From: Dichomitus squalens LYAD-421 SS1
Lineage: Eukaryota > Basidiomycota > Agaricomycetes > Polyporales > Polyporaceae
Length of the DNA stretch: 64,000 nt
Direction: 5' to 3'
Assembly: GCF_000275845.1 (NCBI RefSeq)
Contig: NW_006766892.1
Location: forward strand, 772,736 to 836,735
In this document: piece by piece, positions 50,350 through 60,978 of the stretch
How positions within the stretch are numbered: position 1 is the stretch's first letter
Layout of the letters: each line of letters opens with the position of its first letter
Notes under the pieces: model-generated
What the model was told of the DNA's origin: nothing
What the model saw: the letters and a program-made list of their open reading frames with translations, nothing else
Databases searched by the model: none
Program-made: the position numbers and the translations under genes

Positions 50350-50527
50350 ACCGTGCCCTGCGCGTCGTAATCCTGAGCCAGGATACGCAAGAATGAAGTG
50401 GTTATATTGAGCTGTCGAGGAGATATCGTCGTCCGAAGTTCCTTTGGGGGCGCTTAGGAGGGGAAAACAGGCAAATGCGCGAGACGCGGCGCGGCGCTCT
50501 CACGACAAGCGAGCTGAACCCGGCTGT
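50350..50527 (+). repeat. Inverted repeat arm B (178 bp), upstream of NDUFS8
   Basis: Partner of arm A at 49433-49610. Read on the plus strand it runs in the same order toward the NDUFS8 start codon, 143 bases beyond the arm. Differences from arm A: two adjacent bases near the start of the arm (GG for AA), T for C in TTATATTG, T for C in CCTTTGG, and C for A in GAACCCGG. Confidence 0.93.
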
Positions 50528-50546
50528 ATCAGATACTCGGCTCCCG

Positions 50547-50551
50547 ATTGG
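50547..50551 (+). promoter_or_regulatory. ATTGG (CCAAT) box, NDUFS8 promoter
   Basis: ATTGG 120 bases upstream of the NDUFS8 ATG, 20 bases past arm B. HAP complexes often act on respiratory genes through this box; the link here is inference. Confidence 0.4.
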
Positions 50552-50670
50552 CTGGGAGAACACCCGGCAAAATCCGGCAGCGCGCGACGTGTCCCGGAAA
50601 CTCGCTCATCGTCTTCAACAACGCATAGAGGGTTTGCCCGTCGTCCACCGCGTCGCCAACGACCACCACC

Positions 50671-51748
50671 ATGTCTTTTGCGCGCGCTCTAGTCGCCGCC
50701 GGTCCCTCTGCCAGGCTGGCCGCTGGCCGTGTCACTGCTTCTCGCTCTCTCGCGCTCGCATACCGTTGGCATTCCACCGCTCCCCATCAACAGCAGGTCG
50801 ACCCTCTTGTCAATAACAAGCCCAGAGACTACCTGAACCCGGGACCGCCGATCCGCTCGCCTGGCACAGAAACCGCTACCTATTCTGCCACAAACGAGCC
50901 CGGGAAGGACTACGATCCGTACAAGGACGGTCCGAGTGCAATCGACAAGGCCGTGCACTTGTTCTTCTTCACAGAAATTATCCGGGGTGCGTATTCAGTT
51001 TGACAGCGTTCTTCCGGGCGGCCTGTGTCAATGACATGTTGTAGGCATGTGGCTTGTGTTGGAGCAATTCTTCCGCCCCCCATACACAATCATGTACCCG
51101 TTCGAGAAGGGCCCCCTTTCTCCTCGCTTCCGGGGAGAGCATGCTCTCCGTAGATACCCTAGTGGTGAAGAGCGCTGCATTGGTATGTCGATCTTCGCAT
51201 CTCCGCTGAAGACGCTCTGCTCACACAGGTGACGGGAAGCTTGTAAGCTTTGCGAAGCCATTTGCCCGGCGCAGGCCATTACCATCGAGAGCGAAGCCCG
51301 GTTGGATGGCTCGCGAAAGACCACTCGTTATGGTCTGTTTCTATCGCCGCACTTGTGACTGCACCTTCCACTGACTTCGTTGTATGCCAGACATCGACAT
51401 GACGAAGTGCATCTACTGCGGATTCTGCCAGGAAGCGTGCCCCGTGGACGCTATCGTTGAGAGTACGTCTTGGATTCGCCGGCTCATCTCATGTTACGGC
51501 ATTCTCCTGTCTTCGGCTGTTTGCTGACGTCCCCTATCGGGACCCCGTAGCTCAGAATCAGGAGTTCTCCACCGAGACTCGTGAGGAGCTGCTCTACAAC
51601 AAGGAGAAACTACTCGCCAATGGCGACAGGGCGGAGGCCGAGATTGCGGCCAACCTCCACGGTATGTCAGCCCGCTTATCGTCCTACATTCAATTGCTGG
51701 AGTCGTTGACGATGTCTTGTCTCCACAGCGGACCACGTCTACCGGTGA
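50671..51748 (+). CDS. NDUFS8: NADH dehydrogenase complex I subunit NDUFS8 (TYKY)
   Basis: Matrix-arm subunit holding iron-sulfur clusters N6a and N6b. The ATG at 50671 opens an Ala/Arg/Ser-rich presequence ([20 protein letters not shown]) with YRWHS near the cleavage site. The membrane-adjacent helix [14 protein letters not shown] joins [20 protein letters not shown], then [20 protein letters not shown]. The first cluster motif is [19 protein letters not shown]; its frame requires a 57-base intron ending AAG at about 51239. The second is [20 protein letters not shown]. The last exons give [20 protein letters not shown] and [16 protein letters not shown], ending at TGA 51746-51748. Two C-x2-C-x2-C-x3-CP motifs are intact. 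Confidence 0.94.
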
Positions 51749-54421
51749 TAGAACTTTCATGGGAGTTTCGCCTGAATGGGGAGAGAACATCGTGCCGCCA
51801 CCATGCTGATGTGATGCGACCTCGTCCACGTAATGATGATGTTGTTTCCTTCAGGTCACCCCCTTGAGACTATCTACTGCTGAAAGTTCTTGGTTTGCAA
51901 CTCTCGCGGCAGAAGCCGTACGTTGCCGGCGGCAGCTAGACGTCTATGGTCACGATTGCTCTGCATTTTTCCCGCGTCGCGATCCGCTGCAGACTTTGCG
52001 GAGTTCGTCTAAACACATCAGAACTTTGTCGAGTTGCGGAAGATAGCAACGTGGGCCCGACAGCCAAGGTCCCGCTGTGGCCGCGCAAGTATCCCATATA
52101 GCGTGAGATTGACCCCGAGACATTTGACCGCCAAATTGAGGTTGCTCCGTTCACGCTCTTGAGCTTCGCTCGGCACTTCCGCTAAGCGCAGCCCCAGAGT
52201 TCGATGGGCGGGCGGTTCTAGTTAGATTGATGACCGACAGAACGACCCATGATAAGATATGACGCAAGGCGTTGGTGGGTGAGGCCGCCGCCGTGGAACG
52301 TGCTACCAAACATGTTTCGGCGCGCCTGGTCGGATGTTGTCTGGCGGAGCGCGCATGCCCTGATCCGCAAACCGTAGCTGGTGAGTCTCGCTCTCGACCC
52401 TATGCAAATCCAGACCAACAGCTGACAGATGTTTTCGCCGCTAGAAATCGCGCTGTAGACCCGATTGGGTCAAATGCCCGTCCCCTTCGCGCCTTTGGTA
52501 GGCACTAGTCTGTATAAAGTGCTTTGCAGGTACCGTATAAGACAGAACCCGCTTGCCCCATACGGGTCTTATCTATGTGCTATGAACAGCTCATCGGCTC
52601 ACAGGTAACCCGGACCGCAACAGAGTTCCAGGCGAAGCGACAGTTTCCTTCAACCCCTATCCGCCCTCGGGACCATATCGCGGACGATCTCCCCATGTGC
52701 GCGGCTCCTGCGAAGCTGTCTCACCTCGATTGAAGAGATTCAGTTCGGCCTGTGCACCCGGACAGGGCGTCGCATGCTCATGACACGTTCCGCGGGGCAG
52801 AGGTGGATCGGCGGGGTTCTATGAGGAGTATGTCTGATACTCGCTCGGAATCACAGCGGGCGACGTGACATTCCTTCGGCAGCGGACTTACGGCTATCCA
52901 TCGAACCATCAGCATGAACTTTAGTCCCATCGTCAAACGAGGAGATGCCTGAGGAATACAAACCGCTACTTTGGGCTCCTCGTAAGCACTGTCGGTTTCC
53001 CGCCCGTCTTATGGATTGCTCATAACATACGTCGTTTCAGACCAAGCATGAATACGGGTGCATCGCCTCGATCTCGAGGAGACGCCAGCCACAACGTGCA
53101 ACGTCCCGAATTTTCCCTGCAGTCAAACTCAGGGCCGAAGACCCGTGTACCGACGTAGGGTAGATCATCCGCCCCGGTGCGGAAGCGGAGGCATCGGACG
53201 AACAAACAACTATTGGTTAGTGGCGATGCCGAACATACTATGCACAATCGCGGCTCATCAACTCACGAAACTGCGATTATTGACCGCCACCTACGCCATT
53301 GTCAGCCACCGTTCCCAGAAGGTGAACGTGCGCACGCGCCACACGTCGTTGCCCGCCAGGCAGGCAGGCAGGCCCGCATCATTGCCGCCTTTGTCGCCGG
53401 CCATAGACCTGTTACGGCGCGCATGCCGCGGCCGCGGCCGATACGGACTGGCTAGGCCGGAGACCTTTCATCATGGACTTGGAGCTGGCCAACTGGCCAT
53501 TGTCCCAAAATCACAGCCAGAGTGCAGTGATCAAGACGATCGAGCGCAGCAAGGCTGCCCTCGGACCTACCCAGAGCCAGACTGAGAGCGCTTGAGACCT
53601 CGAGGAGGGCCGCAGTTTCGAGGTGTATTGGGAAGCGCGGACAGCACGCCTTGGTTTTGCCGGTGGGTGTGTGAGGGAGCAGGGTGTCCATGGATTCCAG
53701 GTGTCTGCGGAACTCTCGACAGCTGCCTGGACCGGGGACGAGGAGGCCGATTCGCCGCCGTCAAAACTTGAAATCATCTCCGCCAGTGAGAACGCCGCAG
53801 CACACGTACGTTAGATTCAGTACCGTTGTACCGATAGATTGACTCCGGGAATGAGGTGGCAGGGCCTGACTTATTGAGCCTTGTAATAGACCGCGAGTCT
53901 GCTGTCGGCAGTGCGAGTGTTCTGCGGTGCTTTATCATATGCTCGACACGAAGGCTCCTGCGGCTGCGTGCGGCCTGACCTGAGTCACAATGGCTGCATT
54001 CGCTCGTGTTCGCAACCCGATTTGTGACATAAGCCGCTCGACTCCGCAATCCTAGTTTCCTCTTTGGGAGGACCATACGCTCTTCGCATGCCTAGAACCA
54101 CCTGCACACAATGAGCGATGTGATGATCAAAATGGAAACACACCCACTCGACGTGTACATGTGCTCTGCATATTAGGGTATAATTGTTATTCGGCGAGCG
54201 GGTGTACATACAACGACCGGCACAGCGAGGGGCGATACATAGTGTGCATGAAGTTGACAGACAAGCAGCGATATAGAGATATGACGTGTCTTTTTCACAG
54301 GACCTGGGACGGGCACCACCATGAGCCTACAGCAGACAAACTGACACCAGCAACCCGTCAAAATTATGCCGTACCACAAGACAACTTGGAGTAGTGTGCA
54401 TACTCCTTTTGTCCCACGAGC
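51749..54421. other. 2.7 kb gene-poor convergent region
   Basis: Lies between the 3' ends of NDUFS8 and the coiled-coil nuclear gene. Open frames are short and do not resemble proteins. A (CAGG)4 run occurs at 53357-53372 and a GC-rich palindromic run (GCGGCCGC) near 53430. No transposase or reverse transcriptase motifs were recognised. Confidence 0.5.
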
Positions 54422-56442
54422 CTATTCGTCTTCCATCCTCTCATCAGACAAAGCATCTCCCTTCCCAGATGCAGGGTGCCCGGCATCGCCGTCTTCCTCA
54501 GAGTGAGCCCGCTTGCCGCCCCTATTGCCGCCTAGGTTCACAGAGCCGCGGGAAGACGGCCCACCTTCATTGGCAGGTCGGCCTTCTGAGTCGTAGCGGT
54601 CGTCAACCTCCATTTCATCGCGAGAGCGCTTCCGTGACTCCAAGGAAGAAGTCCTAGCGACTTCAGCGGCCGGAAGCCTATCGCGAGAAACACTACGTTC
54701 GTCGTCTTTGAAGCCCGGGTCACGCTCGATCCCGAGCAGGTTCGACACATGCGGGGCAGGATGAGTCCTATGCGGGGCACGATCGTGATCGTACGCTTGA
54801 GCCACCGCTGGGAGCGAAGCATCCCGACTTCCCCCCGCCCGAGCAGTGGAACCCGGAGAACCAGAGCGGGACAGGGCGCGGGCACGAGCCTCTTCCTCAG
54901 CCCAAAGCGCCTCCTCCTCCTGCTCTTCCAGCGCTAGGCGGTGGCGTAACTCGACCTCGCGCTGTGCCTCGCGCTCGCGTTCAAGCTGGCGGTTGTACTC
55001 AAGCTGCTGCTGCAGCTCCCAATCTCGCTCAGGGTCCCTCTCGCGATGAATGTTCGCGCCCGGTCCCATACGCTGGTGATTGTGAATCCGGCTAGAACCG
55101 CGGTGGTGAGTGGTCGGCGAGACCATGGGCGGCGACCCGGGCAGGTTTGACGGGGGGATATCGACATGTGGATGCGGCAATTGGTGTCCATGCGAATGCT
55201 CGTGTGGCTCATGACGACTTCTTCTGTGTTCTGGATGCGGTTCCGTTGGCATATTCGGGCTGCGGGTATGAGGAGCGTATGGGGCGCCTTGTGCATCTAC
55301 GCGAGAGTTTCCTCCTCCAGCAGGATCGAGATCTGGGCGAGCCGAGGACGAACGGGAGTGATGAGAAGAGTTACTGTGTGAATGAGCGTTCTGCGGCGGC
55401 GGCGGTCGAGACTGTGGATACGTGTACTGGTTCACGTGGTGGTCGTTTGTCACAGAGAGTTCTGGGGTGGGATCTTGTGAATGCTGGAGAAGTGGGATCA
55501 TAGGAGGCGGCGGAGGTAGAGGTCGGGACGGATCGTGTCCAGGGCCCGAGTCATGACGAAAACCAGGGACTAGAGGGATCCCATGAGGTGGCGGAGGGCC
55601 CGAAGGTATGGGTATGCCCCGCGCATCCACAGAAGCTGGCGTATCTTCGATCGCGACGACTCTGCCATCCGGTCCCTGGATGATTCGGGCCGTCGGGTGG
55701 TTGCGAATCCATTCAGACAGCTCGCGGTCATTGGGATCTATCACCCTGGCATGCTCATGCGGCGCCGGAGGCTGTGAGTGGAATATGGGATCTTGTTCCG
55801 CAGGCAATTCTTGAGTGTTTCTGCCCGGAGTGGGGGGCACGGCTGCGAGTCGCTCGTAGAGAATGCTGAGATGGTCGTGAGACGCGTCAGGAATCTGTGT
55901 CCGTAACAGACACAGCATCGTGAATACATACGCTCGCTCTAGATTCATCCGACGAATATTCTTCTTCGCGAGAAGAAGCTTGAAATACAGCCGATCGTTG
56001 TCCTGGTATGACAGGATGGGCAGAACATACGCATGGATGAGGAATGCATCCAGACAAGCTGTACTAGGAGTGACTCACCGATTCGATTTCTTTGACTTTC
56101 TTTTTCAACTCCCTATACTTGGCCTGATACTTGACGTCCTCCGCGCCAGCAGTTATGCCCATGATGCTCCGTTGCTTCTGTTTGCGTTCATAGTTAGCCG
56201 ACATTGAAGGGTTGTGAGCGGGATAGGGTGCAGCGTATGCGGGACCGGGGGATGGCTGACGAGGCATCATGACGGAGACAGGAGAAGGCACGGGCGAGCG
56301 CAGCGCCGCGAACGTGTCCAGGCTGAGCTGTCATGTTGTTTGGCGTTGAGTCGTTTCGTATGAACTTCCCATACTCAGACGCGCTTCGGCTCTTTGTGGT
56401 CCCGTCGGCCCCGCCATTCTGCTGTACTCGCTGTCCAGACAT
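54422..56442 (-). CDS. Nuclear low-complexity protein with INO80F/Iec3-like coiled coil
   Basis: Probably a chromatin-associated protein. The ATG at 56442 begins MSGQRVQQNGGADGTTKSRS. An intron (GTATGG..CAG) joins ASDLDTFAALRSPVPSPVSV, and then RKQKQRSIMGITAGAEDVKY leads into a basic coiled coil YQAKYRELKKKVKEIES. A further intron joins DNDRLYFKLLLAKKNIRRMN then LERAYVFTMLCLL. This heptad region resembles the small INO80-complex subunit domain found in fungi. The rest is disordered: Pro-rich, His-rich and Arg/Glu-rich, with a long charged helix at about 55030-54890. The tail is acidic and basic by turns, with a nuclear signal-like ESRKRSRDEMEVDD, ending ERMEDE at 54422. The INO80 link rests on pattern memory only. 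Confidence 0.7.
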
Positions 56443-56891
56443 GCTGGCAACGTGCTCATATTATGACTCAAATTCTGCAGACAAGTACCGCATCAGTTGC
56501 CACTGAGCCAGCTGCGATAGCTGCGCGCTGCAGGGGACACAGCGGAGGAGATTTCGAGGCTCGCCACAGCCACGTGGCTCAGGTGCAGCGCAAGGCGCCC
56601 GTCTGCGCTCCGCTCCTTGCCTTCAACCAACTCGACGCGCTCGACGTCGCCGTCTCCTAGGCTGTGCTTGTTTCCTACCCACAATACCGACTATATAGGG
56701 CTGGTCGCCCGTTCCTGTGCTTCTCTCTGACTCGACCCAAGGAATCTCCGCCAGTGAGTCTATGTGCTGTCATTGAAGAATGCACACATGCTCACAAAAT
56801 CCAATTTCCCAGTGTCTACACCCTTCCGACAGTGAGCTATTGTTCGACTTATGCGTCAATAACTGACAGCGAGAGCGTGAAATCTAGGGAT
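56443..56891. promoter_or_regulatory. Divergent intergenic region, coiled-coil gene / NDUFA13
   Basis: 449 bases between divergent start codons; it holds both promoters. No coding sequence recognised. Confidence 0.4.
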
Positions 56892-57554
56892 ATGCCCCCA
56901 CCGGGTGGTTTCGAGCCAGTGAAGTACAAGCGAAATCTCCCGCTCCGTGGTCCGAGTGGCCTTGTCATTCTCGGCGGCGTGACGGCGGTATGCGCGTACG
57001 GCTTCTATCGGCTTGGAAAGGGAAACCTTGAGAAGAGGTACGTGGAAAGATTGCAGTCATTCATGCGGGCGCGAGAAGGTCAGGCGGACGTTAAACGTGG
57101 GCAGTTGAGGGCCCGCCCAACGGGGAACGTGGCCTTCTGTTGGATCCGTCCGCGCGACGCAGTCTCTTATCAGTGACAAATCTGGGATAGCCATGCGCCA
57201 TTCGCAAAGAGAGTACCGAGCTGATGCGACATTGCTTCTCAGGGAGCTCCAAAGAGAGAAGGTCTGGTCGCGCATACACCTAGTCCCGCTCCTACTCGCC
57301 GAGGGCGATCGTGACGCGTACAGGCGTCAGCAAGCTGCGCTGGAACGAGAGAGGGAGATCATGAAAGATGTTCCGGGCTGGGAGGTCAGTGACATCTCGA
57401 ACGGGGAGATGACAAGATGGTCATGTTTGCTGATAACACGGTTCCCCGGGGTCGTACCGTCCTATCGTTTTCTGCGGTTTGTCTGTGACAGGCTGGTAAA
57501 AGCGTCTACAACAACCCGCGCCATCGGTCCTCAGAGTCGATCGTGGTTATATGA
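56892..57554 (+). CDS. NDUFA13: NADH dehydrogenase complex I subunit NDUFA13 (GRIM-19)
   Basis: Accessory membrane subunit of complex I. Three exons: 56892-57037, 57243-57384 and 57492-57554, totalling 351 nt and 116 residues. Exon 1 reads MPPPGGFEPVKYKRNLPLRG then GPSGLVILGGVTAVCAYGFY, with the single membrane helix. Exon 2 continues KRELQREKVWSRIHLVPLLL then AEGDRDAYRRQQAALERERE and ending VPGWE. Exon 3 gives AGKSVYNNPRHRSSESIVVI. The PPGGF...KYKRNLP start and the ERE...VPGWEVGKSVY block are the family signature. The first intron (205 bases) is longer than usual for this window. It is the second complex I subunit within 6 kb on the same strand. Confidence 0.95.
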
Positions 57555-58419
57555 TGGTAGCCGGTTTCCTTTGTATCACCTTTCGTGCGTCTTCGAGCAA
57601 TCCGAATCAGAGGTTGATGAGCTGCAGCTACTGGATTGCGGACGGCTGATGTGACCGGGGATGTGGGCTGAGGGCCCCTTGGAGAGAGCTTGAGACGATT
57701 CCGCCGAGAGCGCACTGGCGGCTTTGGGCCGGACCCGCCGAACGGTCATTGGCGCACTCGGCTAGACGCCGGCCGCTGTGGCGGACTTGGACTACCGGAG
57801 CCCGGGGACCGTCCTGCCGAAGTTGGCCACATCACAGTGGTCCCGCCGTATACCATATCTGGCATGATTTAGGGCAAGGCCGGGCTGTGCGGGACGGCGC
57901 CACGGTGGACGAGTCTGTGACTGCGGGTATGCGTCCGATCGCATATTCGCTGACAACATCCAGGACAGCCAGACATCCGGACGCCCGACAACCGCCAGCA
58001 AGACGCCACATTAGACACAGAACCGCCGAGTTGGTCCGCGAGTGTGGGTGATTGGGATATCGGAGAGGGCGACAGACGCACACGGCAAGGGGGTGTCACA
58101 TTGAGTTGAGGATACGGAGGCGCATCGGTCGTCGCGCGCAGGACGAGATCACGAGGAGGGCGTTGGGCACAGGTGCGCATGCTTCTGCCGACGATCTAGA
58201 GTCCTGCTTCCATATGCCTTCTGCTTTCACAGGCAGGGCGGGTCGGCACTGTAACTCCCAAAAGTGGGGAACAATCCGGCCGGGAAAGGCAACAAGCCCG
58301 TAAGTGCGAAACTCTCCGGATTCCCGTATTGCTGACATCTTGACCAGATCTCGCGCCTCCCAGTCCCGCTGATTCTCACCGAGTCAGCGAACGAGGCACC
58401 GAATTGTACTTAATGCGCC
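57555..58419. other. Intergenic: NDUFA13 3' flank, HMG-box gene 5' flank
   Basis: 865 bases between plus-strand genes; GC-rich, no convincing coding sequence. The HMG-box promoter is expected at the right side. Confidence 0.4.
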
Positions 58420-60587
58420 ATGCCTCAAATACCGCTCATTCGAATCCCGCCATCCCTTGCAAACATATCCCCCCTTCTCAGATCTCTCCGAGCCCGCCAC
58501 AGACGCGTGGTTCCCACCCTCGCAACTTCCCTTTCCGCTCGCGCATCCCCGCTTGCGCCATCCCTCATAAGGCCCGGTCCAAGCCGTTTGTATCCTCGAA
58601 CCACCTACGCTTCGACATCCTCGATGCCCGCCTCGCCCTTCTACCACCGCGAACACGACCGCGACGCAGCAACCATCACCCTCGCTGCCTCCGATATGTC
58701 GCTACGAGACCACTCCCCCATGTTCACCTTCGACGACCACGTCCCACAATACGACCCTATGATCTCCGACCACGACAACATGATCTTTGGCCTCGAGCTC
58801 GACGATCCGCTCTACCAAGAGTCTAAGTCTCCTTTCTCCATGGACTCGACGCACCTCATGCAATATAGCTCGATGTCGTCTATCCCCTTCCCTGGCTCAC
58901 CCGAGTCGACGACCAGTCAGTTGGACGCCGGCATGCCGACACACACACGACGCTACGACTCGACGTTCTCCAACAGCTCTGGCTACTTTGCTCCGTCGTC
59001 ACCTGAATTCAACGACTCTGCGTTGTACTCCAACTGGATCGCTGACCCCGACGCTCCCCATCCGTCATCTGTGCCCATCCCTATCCCCGCCGGGCATGCG
59101 CAGGGTCCGCAGTCGCCCATGTCGTCGTCTTTCGCCGCATTTAGCGAGAACTCGTCAATCTTCCCTGACGTCACACCATTCTCGCCGACGACAGCATACG
59201 CCGCTCTACAACCACTGCCGCTCTCACCGCCCGAAGACACCGTTATGACGGAGCAGCTACGCGCGGACCTTTCCGTCGGGATTTCACCGCCCGCGAACCT
59301 CTACGGTGCGGAGCCGCCGGCGTGGGCCTCACACCTGTGGGATCCATCGGTGCAGTTGCCTTCTCCCGGAGCTCCGGTGGCGGTCATGCCCCTATCAGAC
59401 GACAACTTCGCGACACAGAGGCCTCGGATGTCACTGCGAAGAGGCACACCCGTGACGCAGCTCTTCCAGTCTTCTAGCGCGCCGTCGCCGTCACACGCGC
59501 GGCCGTCTCTGAGCCTGTCGCGGCCATACAGTACGCGGCGGTCGGAGAGTATCAGCGAGCACGACGATCGAGATGCCACTGTCAGGAGGAAGAAGCGACC
59601 TATGGAGGACGACGAGATGGATGCGCAGGCGCAGACACGCGAGAAGCGCTCCGAGAGTCGTAAGTGCTATCCCATTCCTTGGCACGTGATATTGACACGT
59701 CGATGCAGCTCCCCTGAAATCGGTCCTCCGCCCGCCCAAGCTGGCTCCCTCTGCTTGGCAGCTGTACTTCACAGATTGGATCCAGCGTCACCAGGCTTCC
59801 AGTCACAAGAAGCTCAATGTCGCACAGGCGGCTAAAGAGGCCGGCCAGGAATACGCCAAACTCTCCGCCGACCAGAAGGAGGTTCGTCCCCGCTCTTCTC
59901 ATGCTGATTCGAGATATGGTGGAGACAGATGTGACTGATCCCTTTCGTTACACAGCCTTACCGACGTCGTTCCCAAGCCCTCAAGGAGGCTCGAGAACGC
60001 GACCTCAATGCCTACATGCGTACCCTGACCCCCGACGATATCAAGCGCGAGAACGCTTATCGGACGGCTCAGAGGAAGGCTGGGAAGTCGCGCAAGGGCA
60101 ATATCAAAGACCCGAACGCACCGAAGAAGCCTCTCAGCGCATACTTCATGTTCCTGCAGCGCATCCGATCAGATCCCGAGCTTGTCAAGGAGGTCTTCGG
60201 GGACGAGACTGAGACCACAAAGCAGTCCGTCCTCGCCGCGGGCAAGTGGCGCTCGATGACTGATGAGGAGCGCAAGGTGCGCTTCAATGTGAGCATAGTT
60301 TAGTGCGCGCGCTGATACGTGTTTCGTTTCAGCCCTTCCTTGCACAGGCTGAGCAGGAGAAGCTCGAGTACGAGTCGGCGCGCAAGATGTACGAGGAAGG
60401 CACCACAGGTTACGGCAACAGCATCAACTTCAGTATCCTCCCTGGTGGTCCCATTAACCTCATGCCGATTCCGCGTGCTAGCCAACGCCTGGTAAAGCAG
60501 GAGGCGCTCAGCTCTGAGAGCGAGAGCGACGGGTTCAATACGGATGACGGTGCCGACAATACCCTTACTTCGCCCCGGCGTCGTTGA
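58420..60587 (+). CDS. Twin HMG-box DNA-binding protein
   Basis: Nuclear protein with two HMG boxes near the C-terminus. The ATG at 58420 starts MPQIPLIRIPPSLANISPLL; a later ATG (58623, MPASPFYHREHDRDAATITL) is an alternative start. The long first exon (to about 59660) is Ser/Pro/Asp-rich and probably an activation-type disordered region, with basic KKRPMEDDEMD near its end. Box 1 is spread over two exons: KLAPSAWQLYFTDWIQRH.. and PYRRRSQALKEARERDLNAY. Box 2 reads PNAPKKPLSAYFMFLQRIRS, KQSVLAAGKWRSMTDEERK then, after an intron, PFLAQAEQEKLEYESARKMY. The tail LSSESESDGFNTDDGADNT is acidic; it ends at TGA 60585-60587. Layout recalls Ixr1/HMO-type proteins, but the target is unknown. Confidence 0.86.
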
Positions 60588-60978
60588 GCATCACTCTTCT
60601 CCGGCTTCTCCTTACTATCTTGGACTTTCGACTACAGCTTCGCCGTTAGGCGTATCATGAACGGTCTTATGCTTCCCCGCTTTTCATGTTTAGTTTGAAC
60701 CTTCGTTCCCCATGCGGGTGCATTATGGGCACTCTTCTGCCGCGATCTTTCATCTCTCTCTTTGGTCCACATTGCCTTACAGTTCGCGTTTGGTGTTGTC
60801 TGCAGTTCTGTTCGCAGTTCTCACGACCGTGACGGACTCCCCATCTTGCATCGTTGTATACCAACACCACCCTCCTCCATCCTCATGCTGTATTGTTAGC
60901 CAGTCATCTGTCTTCTGCTCTGTATATACGTAACGACCTTTCATGACCACCCATTGCCAGTACGTACTGTGCTATACC
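60588..60978. other. Convergent 3' region, HMG-box / GNAT
   Basis: 391 bases between converging stop codons. T-rich on the plus strand, consistent with 3' UTR. No coding sequence recognised. Confidence 0.4.

Noticed and set aside
49430..50530. Intact TIR transposon spanning the inverted repeat
   Set aside because: Flanks share only ATC as a possible target duplication, no transposase is visible in the spacer, and both arms sit at promoters; kept as an open alternative, not called a mobile element.
53058..53585. 175-codon plus-strand open frame in the 2.7 kb gene-poor stretch
   Set aside because: No codon bias, no recognisable motif, and overlapping open frames of similar quality; not supported as a gene.
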